Part shown: positions 42,674 to 50,101 of the stretch, piece after piece | Numbering within the stretch: the stretch's first letter is position 1 | How the letters are laid out: each line of letters begins with the position of its first letter | Assembly: GCA_002369075.1 (NCBI GenBank) | Contig: DFEG01000014.1 | Span: forward strand, 59,841-110,130 | From: Bacteroidales bacterium UBA3808 | Lineage (GTDB): Bacteria; Bacteroidota; Bacteroidia; Bacteroidales; Paludibacteraceae | Direction: 5' to 3' | DNA length: 50,290 nt | The notes under the pieces: model-generated | What the model saw: only the letters and a program-made list of their open reading frames with translations | Database searches by the model: none | What the model was told of the DNA's origin: nothing | Program-made: the position numbers and the translations under genes

Positions 42674-44596
42674 ATGTCTAAGATTATTGGAATTGACCTC
42701 GGTACTACCAACTCGTGTGTAGCCGTTATGGAAGGTAACGAACCTATCGTTATTGCTAACGCTGAAGGTAAGCGTACTACTCCGTCTGTTGTCGGATTTA
42801 TTGAAGGCGGTGAGCGTAAAGTGGGCGACCCTGCTAAACGTCAAGCCATCACAAACCCGACCAAAACTATTTATTCTATCAAGCGTTTCATGGGTGAGAC
42901 CTACGATCGTCTGCAATCGGAGATCGCCCGCGTTCCGTACAAAGTAACTAAAGGTGACAACAACACCCCGCGTGTGGACATCGACGGACGTCTCTATACC
43001 CCGCAGGAGATATCGGCTATCATTCTTCAGAAGATGAAAAAGACCGCTGAGGACTACCTCGGACAGGAGGTTACCGAAGCTGTCATCACCGTTCCTGCGT
43101 ACTTCAACGACTCACAGCGTCAGGCTACCAAGGAAGCCGGTGAGATCGCCGGACTCAACGTCCGCCGTATCGTCAACGAGCCGACTGCAGCAGCCCTCGC
43201 GTACGGTCTTGACAAGTCCAACAAGGATATGAAGATTGTGGTCTTCGACTGCGGTGGTGGTACTCACGATGTGTCCGTGCTCGAACTCGGTGACGGTGTC
43301 TTCGAGGTAAAAGCAACCGATGGTGATACCCACCTTGGTGGTGACGATTTCGACCATCGTATCATCGATTGGCTCGTTCAGGAGTTCAAGAACGAGAACG
43401 GCGGTGCCGATCTGAGCAAAGACCCGATGGCTATGCAGCGTCTGAAAGAGGCTGCCGAGAAAGCGAAGATCGAACTTTCTTCCTCTACCTCTACGGAAAT
43501 CAACCTGCCGTATATCATGCCGGTCAACGGTGTGCCTGCACACTTGGTTAAGACGCTGACCCGTGCAAAATTCGAGCAGCTCATTGACGACCTGATCCAG
43601 CGTACCATCGCTCCGTGCCGCACGGCGCTCGAACATGCCGGATTGAAGACCTCTGATATCGACGAAATCATCTTGGTCGGTGGTTCGACACGTATCCCGG
43701 CTATCCAGGATGCCGTACAGAAGTTCTTCGGCAAGGCTCCGTCCAAGGGCGTTAACCCCGACGAGGTAGTAGCAGTCGGTGCAGCTATCCAGGGTGGTGT
43801 CCTCACAGGCGATGTAAAGGATGTCCTCCTGCTCGATGTAACCCCGCTGTCACTCGGTATCGAGACCATGGGCGGTGTCATGACCAAGATGATTGAAGCC
43901 AACACCACTATCCCGACCAAGAAGACCGAGACCTTCACCACCGCGGTTGATAACCAGCCGTCTGTTGAGATCAAAGTGCTCCAAGGCGAGCGTCCGATGG
44001 CGGCTCAGAATAAGCAAATCGGTATCTTCCACCTCGATGGAATCATGCCGGCACGTCGTGGCGAACCGCAGATCGAGGTAACCTTCGATATCGACGCCAA
44101 CGGTATTCTGAACGTCACCGCCAAGGATAAAGCTACCGGTAAGGAGCAGAAGATCCGTATCGAGGCTTCGTCCGGACTCTCTGATGAAGAGATCAAGCGA
44201 ATGAAAGCCGAGGCTGAAGCCAACGCCGAGGCCGATAAGAAGGCCAAAGAGCAGGCTGACAAACTCAACAAAGCCGACGCTACGATCTTCCAGACCGAGA
44301 AGCAGCTCGCTGAACTCGGCGACAAGATCCCGGCTGACAAGAAGGCTCCGATTGAGAAAGCCCTCGCGGACCTCAAAGACGCCTACGCTAAACGTGACGC
44401 CGATGCCTGCGAAGCAGCGAACAACGCCCTCATGACCGCCTTCCAGGCTGCCTCTGCAGAGATGTACGCCGCCCAGCAACAGGCACAGCAGAATGCCGGT
44501 CAGCCCGGAAATGCCGGAACTTCCGGAACCTCCGGTTCGTCCGACAACAACGGCAACCCCACCGCCGAAGACGTTGACTTCGAAGAAGTTAAGTAA
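42674..44596 (+). CDS. dnaK: Chaperone protein DnaK (Hsp70)
   Basis: A 640-residue Hsp70 that binds unfolded proteins under ATP control with DnaJ and GrpE. It starts MSKIIGIDLGTTNSCVAVMEG and contains VPAYFNDSQRQATK, the phosphate-2 loop, VGGSTRIPAIQ and a Gly/Asn/Ser-rich C-terminal tail ending EDVDFEEVK. Phosphate-2 reads FDCGGGTHDVSV (residues 191-202) where most homologues have DLGGGTFD. The ATP-contacting glycines and threonine are kept. It stands alone with no dnaJ or grpE beside it. The leader contains an octad array and a possible sigma-54-type site; a palindrome and a hairpin follow the stop. Confidence 0.97.
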   Translation: MSKIIGIDLGTTNSCVAVMEGNEPIVIANAEGKRTTPSVVGFIEGGERKVGDPAKRQAITNPTKTIYSIKRFMGETYDRLQSEIARVPYKVTKGDNNTPRVDIDGRLYTPQEISAIILQKMKKTAEDYLGQEVTEAVITVPAYFNDSQRQATKEAGEIAGLNVRRIVNEPTAAALAYGLDKSNKDMKIVVFDCGGGTHDVSVLELGDGVFEVKATDGDTHLGGDDFDHRIIDWLVQEFKNENGGADLSKDPMAMQRLKEAAEKAKIELSSSTSTEINLPYIMPVNGVPAHLVKTLTRAKFEQLIDDLIQRTIAPCRTALEHAGLKTSDIDEIILVGGSTRIPAIQDAVQKFFGKAPSKGVNPDEVVAVGAAIQGGVLTGDVKDVLLLDVTPLSLGIETMGGVMTKMIEANTTIPTKKTETFTTAVDNQPSVEIKVLQGERPMAAQNKQIGIFHLDGIMPARRGEPQIEVTFDIDANGILNVTAKDKATGKEQKIRIEASSGLSDEEIKRMKAEAEANAEADKKAKEQADKLNKADATIFQTEKQLAELGDKIPADKKAPIEKALADLKDAYAKRDADACEAANNALMTAFQAASAEMYAAQQQAQQNAGQPGNAGTSGTSGSSDNNGNPTAEDVDFEEVK

Positions 44597-44608
44597 CCTC
44601 CCTCCCGT

Positions 44609-44628
44609 ATCCGCCAAGTTTGGCGGAT
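44609..44628. repeat. 20-bp palindrome, ATCCGCCA arm
   Basis: ATCCGCCA-AGTT-TGGCGGAT, perfect arms, 12 bp after the dnaK stop. The identical 20 bp recur in the 16S rRNA leader at 50082. Confidence 0.92.
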
Positions 44629-44633
44629 CCCCG

Positions 44634-44666
44634 ACTCCCCCTCTCTCCCGTAGAGTGGGGGAGTTT
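44634..44666 (+). terminator. Candidate dnaK terminator hairpin
   Basis: ACTCCCCC pairs with GGGGGAGT (one internal mismatch further in) around CTCTCTCCCGTAGAGT, followed by TTT. The U-tract is short, so termination may be partial. Confidence 0.6.
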
Positions 44667-44802
44667 CTGTATCCCCCCTTCGCCCCTCCCCCTTCGCCTC
44701 TTTATTCCCTTTCTTCGTTCTGTTCGCGGGTCTTCAGCCCCGCGCTGTTTCTTCTTTTCGTCTGTTGTGCTGCTTGAGAGGCAGTTCCCCTTTGTCCTTT
44801 GC

Positions 44803-44821
44803 GTCCGGATCTTATCCGGAC
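44803..44821. repeat. Inverted repeat, GTCCGGAT arm
   Basis: GTCCGGAT-CTT-ATCCGGAC: 8-bp arms with a three-base centre. Confidence 0.85.
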
Positions 44822-44890
44822 ACGGCTCCGCCGTCTTCTTTCTTCCTTTCTTTCCGCCAGATACTATCCGGCATATTCTATCCTATGTCG

Positions 44891-44946
44891 GCTTATTCCT
44901 ACCTATTCCTACCTATTCCTTCTTATTCCTGCCTATTTTTGCCTAT
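44891..44946. repeat. Decamer tandem array
   Basis: Five and a half 10-bp units of the form NCCTATTCCT: GCTTATTCCT, ACCTATTCCT twice, TCTTATTCCT, GCCTATTTTT, GCCTAT. Confidence 0.88.
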
Positions 44947-45043
44947 GTTGCCCCTCCCTCCCTCTCGTTCCCCCTCTCTCGTTCCCTCTCCTCCCTCCTC
45001 CTTGTATTCCTCTCGCCCCCGTAGTCCTGTGCGTCTTTTTCTT

Positions 45044-45063
45044 TTGTCGCATAATTGCGACAA
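45044..45063. repeat. 20-bp palindrome, TTGTCGCA arm, perfect form
   Basis: TTGTCGCA-TAAT-TGCGACAA. Compared with 30105 and 30176, the right arm has A in place of G, which restores full pairing. Confidence 0.9.
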
Positions 45064-45083
45064 CTCTCTCCGCTCCCTTTTCC

Positions 45084-45104
45084 CCTCCCCCTCTATGGGG
45101 GAGG
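45084..45104. repeat. GC-rich palindromic spacer repeat, variant
   Basis: CCTCCCCC-TCTAT-GGGGGAGG followed by TCGGGTAGGGGCTT. Same layout as the repeat inside the gene at 4690. Confidence 0.82.
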
Positions 45105-45142
45105 TCGGGTAGGGGCTTCCCTTCCGCCCTCGATGTCCTGTG

Positions 45143-45172
45143 CGCGCCATCTCACCGTTGGCGCGTTTTTTT
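45143..45172 (+). terminator. Hairpin with T-run
   Basis: CGCGCCA pairs with TGGCGCG around nine bases and is followed by seven or more T. It has the form of an intrinsic terminator but stands about 550 bp after dnaK with no gene in between. Confidence 0.7.
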
Positions 45173-45224
45173 TCTTTCTTCCTATCCCCGGTATTTTGTG
45201 CTGGTATGTTCTCCGTCCATTTAC

Positions 45225-45241
45225 CCGGAATTTTATTCCGG
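45225..45241. repeat. Inverted repeat, CCGGAAT arm
   Basis: CCGGAAT-TTT-ATTCCGG. Confidence 0.75.
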
Positions 45242-45258
45242 CTCCTCTCTGTGCATTT

Positions 45259-45278
45259 CTCGCGCATCATTGCGCGAG
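45259..45278. repeat. 20-bp palindrome, CTCGCGCA arm, second copy
   Basis: CTCGCGCA-TCAT-TGCGCGAG; the copy at 42495 differs only in the central four bases. Confidence 0.9.
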
Positions 45279-45390
45279 CTACTCTTGCGATGCCTCCCTT
45301 CCCTAAATCTGCTATTCCGCCTAAAATCTGCCTAAATATGCCTATTCCGGCATAAAGTGGCCTATTTTTCTAAAAAAATCCCCATTTCTC

Positions 45391-45421
45391 TTGCATATTC
45401 CGTTTTTTTGTTGTACCTTTG
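45391..45421 (+). promoter_or_regulatory. Bacteroidetes-type promoter with long leader
   Basis: TTG at 45391 in CTCTTGCATATTCCG (same extended -33 region as at 39676) and TACCTTTG at 45414-45421. The leader to the next start is about 150 nt and contains the 11-bp array and an A/T-rich stretch. Confidence 0.85.
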
Positions 45422-45442
45422 CACCCGATTTCAAGACTTTGA

Positions 45443-45475
45443 ACGACGGTCAAGCGACGGTCAAACGACGGTCAA
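45443..45475. repeat. 11-bp word, three copies, in a leader
   Basis: ACGACGGTCAA, GCGACGGTCAA, ACGACGGTCAA. Apart from the first base these are the reverse complement of the units inside the ABC-F gene at 17630. Confidence 0.93.
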
Positions 45476-45575
45476 CGCCAACGTAACTTACCTGTTACAC
45501 CATAAACGAGCCCAAATTTATGTATAATACTATATTATATATCTATATATAATATACCTTAAAAAATCCTCTTTT

Positions 45576-45920
45576 ATGTCAGAAATTAAAACATCATCCG
45601 GCATCGAGCAAATCCACGGCAAGACCAACGGCCGTGACAGTGGCTATTTTTATATGCGAAACGGCAAGCAATTTTACCGTACACGCGAGGAAAACTACCA
45701 GAAAAATCAATCTCCTCGCCAGCAATGGAACTCCGCTGCCTTCAAGTATGCCAATTCCCAACTCAAACTCTTGACCTCTCCCGAGGACAAAGCCCAACTG
45801 AAATCCGATTTCGAGGCCGCAAAACACGTCGCCTCCAACGGAAAGACGTACGCCACCTCGCGTGCCTGGAAATTTAACTCTCTTATCCACGATTACAAAG
45901 TAGCGCATCCATTTACGTGA
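45576..45920 (+). CDS. Small uncharacterised protein
   Basis: A 114-residue soluble, basic protein without signal peptide: MSEIKTSSGIEQIHGKTNG, then DSGYFYMRNGKQFYRTREENYQKNQSPRQQWNSAAFKYAN in its middle part (two adjacent pieces). The pattern of Arg, Asn, Gln and Tyr suggests a nucleic-acid or phage-protein-like fold, but I do not recognise a family. It overlaps the SprT-like gene by GTGA and is driven by the promoter at 45391. The codon use looks like the neighbours. Confidence 0.78.
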   Translation: MSEIKTSSGIEQIHGKTNGRDSGYFYMRNGKQFYRTREENYQKNQSPRQQWNSAAFKYANSQLKLLTSPEDKAQLKSDFEAAKHVASNGKTYATSRAWKFNSLIHDYKVAHPFT

Positions 45921-46387
45921 CCCCGACGATCCCGTACATACAATCCTGCTTTGACGAGTTCAACGCCCGTTTCTTTGCTTCGTCCCTGCCGCCGATTCCG
46001 ATCAAACTCTCGAACGCCCGCACTTTCCTCGGCAAAGTGACCTTTACCCGCCGCCGCTCGTGGCTCTTCGGACCGCTTCGCAACGAGAACTTCGTCCTCC
46101 GCATCAACACGCGCATCGACCTCCCCGAAGACCTCATCCAGGACACCATTCTCCATGAGATGATCCATTATTATATCGCGGTCAATCAGCTTCGCGACAC
46201 CTCCTCCCACGGCCGGCTCTTCCGCCGCGAGATGGCGCGCATCAATGCCGATGGCAACCGACATATAACCATCTCTTACCGCCTCTCCAAGGAGCAACTT
46301 CTCGAACTCTATCCTGAAAAAAAAGAACAAATCGAGGCATATTTCTTGCGTAAATCAAAAAAAAGTAGTAACTTTGCACAAAATTAA
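45917..46387 (+). CDS. SprT-like zinc metalloprotease-fold protein
   Basis: A 156-residue SprT-like protein with the metal motif ILHEMIHYYI (HExxH) and a downstream histidine in TSSHGRLFRREMARIN. This is the minimal SprT core; the eukaryotic relative SPRTN cleaves DNA-protein crosslinks, but the bacterial role is open. The start is GTG at 45917, overlapping the stop of the small upstream gene (GTGA), so the two are likely translated together. The promoter of pfkA lies inside its last codons. Confidence 0.85.
   Translation: MTPTIPYIQSCFDEFNARFFASSLPPIPIKLSNARTFLGKVTFTRRRSWLFGPLRNENFVLRINTRIDLPEDLIQDTILHEMIHYYIAVNQLRDTSSHGRLFRREMARINADGNRHITISYRLSKEQLLELYPEKKEQIEAYFLRKSKKSSNFAQN
46345..46375 (+). 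promoter_or_regulatory. pfkA promoter inside the SprT-like gene
   Basis: TTG at 46345-46347 and TAACTTTG at 46368-46375, spacing 23 bp, ending 10 bp before the stop codon of the upstream gene. Confidence 0.8.
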
Positions 46388-46390
46388 CGC

Positions 46391-46410
46391 ATCGACCATG
46401 CATGGTCGAT
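46391..46410. repeat. 20-bp perfect palindrome in the pfkA leader
   Basis: ATCGACCA-TGCA-TGGTCGAT, identical to its own reverse complement. It lies about 16-35 bp past the -7 box, so it should form a hairpin near the 5' end of the pfkA mRNA. Confidence 0.92.
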
Positions 46411-46425
46411 TAAAAACATACCATT

Positions 46426-47409
46426 ATGGAATATAAAATCAAAACAATTGGTGTTCTTACTTCCGGTGGCGATGCTCCGGGTATGAATGCCGCTGTGCGT
46501 GCCGTGACTCGCGCGGCAATCGCTAATAACATTCGTGTAAAAGCTATCTTCCGAGGCTACAAAGGGCTTATGTACGATGAGGTGCAGGAGTTCTCTACCC
46601 AGGACGTGAGCGGTATCATCCAGCGTGGAGGTACTATCCTCAAAACCGCCCGCAGCGAGGAATTCAAAACTCCGGATGGACGCAAACGTGCTTATGACAC
46701 CATCATCAAAGAGGAGATTGATGCCCTGATTGTCATTGGCGGAGATGGCACCTTCACTGGCGCACGACTCTTTGCGCAAGAGTACAACATACCCATCGTC
46801 GGTATCCCCGGAACGATTGACAACGACCTCTGGGGAACGGACTCGACCATCGGTTATGACACCGCCCTCAATACGATTATGGATTGCGTGGACAAGCTCC
46901 GCGACACTGGTACCAGCCACGAGCGCCTCTTTTTGGTAGAGGTCATGGGGCGTGACGCCGGCTTCCTGACCCTCAACGCAGCTATCGCTGCCGGTGCCGA
47001 AGCGGCTATCATCCCGGAGCGCGCCACGGTGGAGGAGCAGCTGGAAGCAGCTATCGGTCAGGGACGCCGTAAGCACAAGAACAGCAGTATCGTCCTCGTG
47101 CAGGAGCACGCCATCCCCGGCGGCGCGCAAGCGGTCGCTAAAGTTATCGAGGAGGTGCATCCCGAGTACGGCACCCGCGTCACAATCCTTGGGCACCTCC
47201 AGCGCGGAGGCTCGCCTTCTGCTTTCGACCGTATCCTCGCTTCACGGCTGGGCTGCGCGGCGGTACAGGCTCTTCTGGACGAGCAGCGATCCATCATGGT
47301 CGGACTCCAGAACGGAGACGTGGTTTATGTGCCGCTCACCAAAGCTATCAAGGAGAAAAAAGACATCAAGGACGATAAATGGCAGGCGCTGCAAGTCCTG
47401 AGTATTTAA
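46426..47409 (+). CDS. pfkA: ATP-dependent 6-phosphofructokinase
   Basis: Phosphorylates fructose-6-phosphate in glycolysis. The 327-residue protein has TSGGDAPGMNAAVRA (ATP site), VIGGDGTFTGA, PGTIDNDLWGTDSTIGYDTA with the catalytic TIDND, VEVMGRDAGFL and GHLQRGGSPSAFDR. Gly after GGD in GGDGT and Gly in the LWGTDST segment indicate ATP rather than pyrophosphate use. It has its own promoter and a palindrome in its leader. The TonB-dependent receptor gene starts 6 bp after its stop. Confidence 0.96.
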   Translation: MEYKIKTIGVLTSGGDAPGMNAAVRAVTRAAIANNIRVKAIFRGYKGLMYDEVQEFSTQDVSGIIQRGGTILKTARSEEFKTPDGRKRAYDTIIKEEIDALIVIGGDGTFTGARLFAQEYNIPIVGIPGTIDNDLWGTDSTIGYDTALNTIMDCVDKLRDTGTSHERLFLVEVMGRDAGFLTLNAAIAAGAEAAIIPERATVEEQLEAAIGQGRRKHKNSSIVLVQEHAIPGGAQAVAKVIEEVHPEYGTRVTILGHLQRGGSPSAFDRILASRLGCAAVQALLDEQRSIMVGLQNGDVVYVPLTKAIKEKKDIKDDKWQALQVLSI

Positions 47410-47415
47410 GCATTT

Positions 47416-49698
47416 ATGAATCATCATAAGGTTTTAGTCTGGCTGCTGCTTTTTGTGGCAGTACCTTTGTTTGCCCAATACGATGCCCATCTGGTGGGGC
47501 ACGTGTTGAATGAACAGACGGGAGAGCACCTCCCGTTTGTTCATGTACAACTCAAGGGTACCAATATCGGTACCGTGACCGACGAGTCCGGCCACTATTT
47601 CATGAAGGATCTGCCGATTGGTAAACACACCGTCGTCTTCAGTTATGTCGGCTATGAGACCCTCGAACTGCCGGTAACCCTTGAGGCGGATAAGACTATC
47701 GAGCTCAAGGCGGCTATCCATGAGTTCTCGCAGCAACTCAACTCCGTGGTGGTGACTGCTAACCGCTACGCTACCAAGCGGCAGGAAGCCGCGACCATCG
47801 TCAATGTTCTGTCGCCCAAGCTCTTTGAGACCACGGCGGTCTCCTGTGTGGCGGACGCGCTGACTTTCCAGCCCGGCTTGCGAGTCGAGAACTCCTGTTC
47901 CAACTGCGGTAAGACCGAGCTGCGTATCAACGGGCTGCAGGGACAATATACCCAGATCCTCATGGATTCCCGTCCTGTCTTCTCCTCCATGGCGGCTGTC
48001 TATGGTTTGGAACAGGTCCCCGCAGCAATGATCGACCGCATAGAAGTAGTGCGAGGTGGAGGCTCGGCAATGTATGGCGCTAATGCCATCGCCGGCGTTG
48101 TCAATATCATCACCAAGGAACCTGTCCGTAACTTCGTCAATCTATCCAACACCAGCAATATCAACGAGCATGCGGGCTATGACATCAATACCGATCTCAA
48201 CGCTTCTGTCATGTCCGAGAACCGTAAGGTAGGGGCGTACCTCTTTGCCTCCCATCGTACCCGCAGTCAGTATGACCGCGATCGCGATGGCTTCAGCGAA
48301 GTACCCCGGCTGCGGGCTACTACGGCAGGCGCACGCGCCTTCTTCAAAACCAGCGCCTATAGTAAGATTACCGCCGAGTACCACCACACAACGGACTTCC
48401 GCCGCGGAGGTAACCGCTTTGAAATGGAGCCGCACCAGGCGGACATAGCCGAGCAGTTGCGGCATAATATCGACGCCGGTTCGCTCGCCTTCGATTGGTT
48501 CTCGCCGGATAACAAACATTTCGTCTCAGCCTATTCGGCTATACAGCATATCGGGCGGGAAAGTTATTTCGGTACGGCGCGCGATACCGCGGCGTACGGC
48601 CGTAGTACGGACCTGACTTCCAACACGGGTCTCCAATACCGTTTCTCATATCCCTGCGGACGCATGAACGGCGACCTCACCGTCGGCGCGGAGTATAACT
48701 ACAACGGTCTCCACGACCGGATGGTGGGATATAACCGCGATATCCAACAGAAGGTCCATGTGGCGGGAGCCTATGCACAGAATGAGTGGAAGAACAAACA
48801 CTGGTCGGTACTCGTCGGGGCGCGTCTGGAGAAGCATAATCTGCTAAGAAACGTGGTTGTTACGCCGCGTGCTACGTTCCGCTATACGCCCATTGAGGGG
48901 CTTGTCTTCCGTGCCGGTTACAGCAGCGGTTATCGCGCTCCGCAGGCATACGACGAAGATCTGCACGTGGCTGCCGTGGGTGGGGTGGTGTCACTCATTA
49001 CACTCGACCCGAATCTCCGTCCCGAGTATTCCCATAGCGCTACCCTCAGTTCCGATTGGTACCGCCGGTTCGGCGCGTGGGAGGTCAATCTCACTGCCGA
49101 AGGTTTCTATACCTACCTCCAGGATGTATTCTTCCTCCGTGAGGACGGCTATGATGCCAAGGGAAACGTGCTCTTCACCCGCACCAATGCACCCGGTGCC
49201 TGGGTCGGTGGACTGAACCTTGAAGGAAAAATAGCCCTTCAGCTCTCAACCTTCAACTTCCAGCTCTCCGCCGGTTATACCTACCAGCAGAGCCGTTATA
49301 CGGTCGCACAGCAGTGGAGTGCGGATGTGGCGCCTCAGAAAAGAATGCTCCGCACCCCGGATAACTACGCCTATTTCCTCTTTGACATGGAGCCCGTACG
49401 GGACTTCACCGTCTCCATCAACGGTAAGATCACCGGCTCGATGCTTGTGCCGCACCTCGCCGGATACATAGCGCAGGACGAGGAGAAACTCACTCCCGCT
49501 TTCTGCGACCTTGGTATCCGTTTGGCATATGATGTGCATCTTTATAAGCATTATTGTCTGGAGATCAGCTGCGGCGTGAAGAATGTGTTAGACCATTTCC
49601 AGCGGGATATTGACAAAGGTGAGTTCCGCGATGCCAGTTATATCTATGGACCCTCGCAACCACGTACCTATTTCGCAGGTTTGGCATTCAAACTCTAA
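47416..49698 (+). CDS. TonB-dependent outer-membrane receptor
   Basis: A 760-residue receptor for an iron complex, cobalamin or metal. Signal peptide MNHHKVLVWLLLFVAVPLFA; carboxypeptidase-regulatory-like domain about residues 25-105; plug about 115-225 with INGLQGQYTQILMDSRP and IEVVRGGGSAMYGANAIAGVVNI; then a 22-strand barrel ending FAGLAFKL. The plug has a paired cysteine motif, SCSNCGKTE near residues 159-166. It lacks the SusC signature, so it belongs to the metal/vitamin group. LQLSTFNFQLSA in the barrel is encoded by four heptads at 49240-49267. It is followed by a terminator. Confidence 0.93.
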   Translation: MNHHKVLVWLLLFVAVPLFAQYDAHLVGHVLNEQTGEHLPFVHVQLKGTNIGTVTDESGHYFMKDLPIGKHTVVFSYVGYETLELPVTLEADKTIELKAAIHEFSQQLNSVVVTANRYATKRQEAATIVNVLSPKLFETTAVSCVADALTFQPGLRVENSCSNCGKTELRINGLQGQYTQILMDSRPVFSSMAAVYGLEQVPAAMIDRIEVVRGGGSAMYGANAIAGVVNIITKEPVRNFVNLSNTSNINEHAGYDINTDLNASVMSENRKVGAYLFASHRTRSQYDRDRDGFSEVPRLRATTAGARAFFKTSAYSKITAEYHHTTDFRRGGNRFEMEPHQADIAEQLRHNIDAGSLAFDWFSPDNKHFVSAYSAIQHIGRESYFGTARDTAAYGRSTDLTSNTGLQYRFSYPCGRMNGDLTVGAEYNYNGLHDRMVGYNRDIQQKVHVAGAYAQNEWKNKHWSVLVGARLEKHNLLRNVVVTPRATFRYTPIEGLVFRAGYSSGYRAPQAYDEDLHVAAVGGVVSLITLDPNLRPEYSHSATLSSDWYRRFGAWEVNLTAEGFYTYLQDVFFLREDGYDAKGNVLFTRTNAPGAWVGGLNLEGKIALQLSTFNFQLSAGYTYQQSRYTVAQQWSADVAPQKRMLRTPDNYAYFLFDMEPVRDFTVSINGKITGSMLVPHLAGYIAQDEEKLTPAFCDLGIRLAYDVHLYKHYCLEISCGVKNVLDHFQRDIDKGEFRDASYIYGPSQPRTYFAGLAFKL
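49240..49267. repeat. Four heptads inside the receptor gene
   Basis: CAGCTCT, CAACCTT, CAACTTC, CAGCTCT: an A-B-B-A order like the spacer array at 2788. They encode LQLSTFNFQL in a barrel strand. Confidence 0.8.
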
Positions 49699-49791
49699 AG
49701 TGCAATACATTCTCTTTCATTCCACTCCTGTGCCAATGTTCGTACGCACGCATACATGCGCACACGCGTTCCTTATATAGTACGTACGCAT

Positions 49792-49822
49792 AAAGCCTCT
49801 TTCTGACCGAAAGGGGCTTTTT
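49792..49822 (+). terminator. Terminator after the TonB-dependent receptor gene
   Basis: AAAGCCTCTTTC-TGACC-GAAAGGGGCTTT followed by TTTCTTT; a long stem with one internal mismatch and a U-tract. Confidence 0.88.
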
Positions 49823-49940
49823 CTTTGCAATAATGTCTAAAAACAACTAAAACAGCAAAATTAGACATATTTTACAAGTGTCGCATTTACAGTGATTTAT
49901 AAAAAAAAAGAGTAAAAAACGCATTTTTTACACAAGAATA

Positions 49941-49972
49941 TTTGGTCAATTCGATTTTTTGCAGTACCTTTG
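49941..49972 (+). promoter_or_regulatory. rRNA operon promoter
   Basis: TTTG at 49941-49944 and TACCTTTG at 49965-49972, spacing 23 bp, with an A/T-rich stretch upstream that could act as an UP-like element. Confidence 0.87.
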
Positions 49973-50081
49973 CATCCGCTTTCGCTCAAAAACGGGGTTA
50001 CTCCTAAAGAGCTGAAGCAAAACAGTGATCTTTGAAAGAATGTCTATTCATAACAAGATGTAGTACAAGAACAAAAAATAT

Positions 50082-50101
50082 ATCCGCCAAGTTTGGCGGA
50101 T
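50082..50101. repeat. 20-bp palindrome in the 16S leader
   Basis: ATCCGCCA-AGTT-TGGCGGAT, identical including the central four bases to the copy after dnaK at 44609. Confidence 0.92.

Larger units (their letters stand above)
44597..45388. other. Hairpin-rich pyrimidine island, no gene
   Basis: Nearly 800 bp with no credible coding sequence on either strand. Open frames here give only Ser/Pro/Phe/Leu-rich low-complexity strings. It contains about ten distinct inverted repeats (listed separately where strongest), a decamer array at 44891, and C/T-rich filler on the plus strand. Weaker hairpins: CGCGGG/CCCGCG at 44725-44744, ACGGC/GCCGT at 44822-44834. Confidence 0.85.

Noticed and set aside
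44891..44946. Non-canonical small RNA or leader peptide
   Set aside because: The decamer array gives open frames by its composition, but there is no promoter just upstream and no defined end, so I list it only as a repeat.
44493..45355. Several open frames of 83-178 codons after dnaK
   Set aside because: Same low-complexity composition, overlapping one another in different frames and full of hairpins; no start signals or family features.
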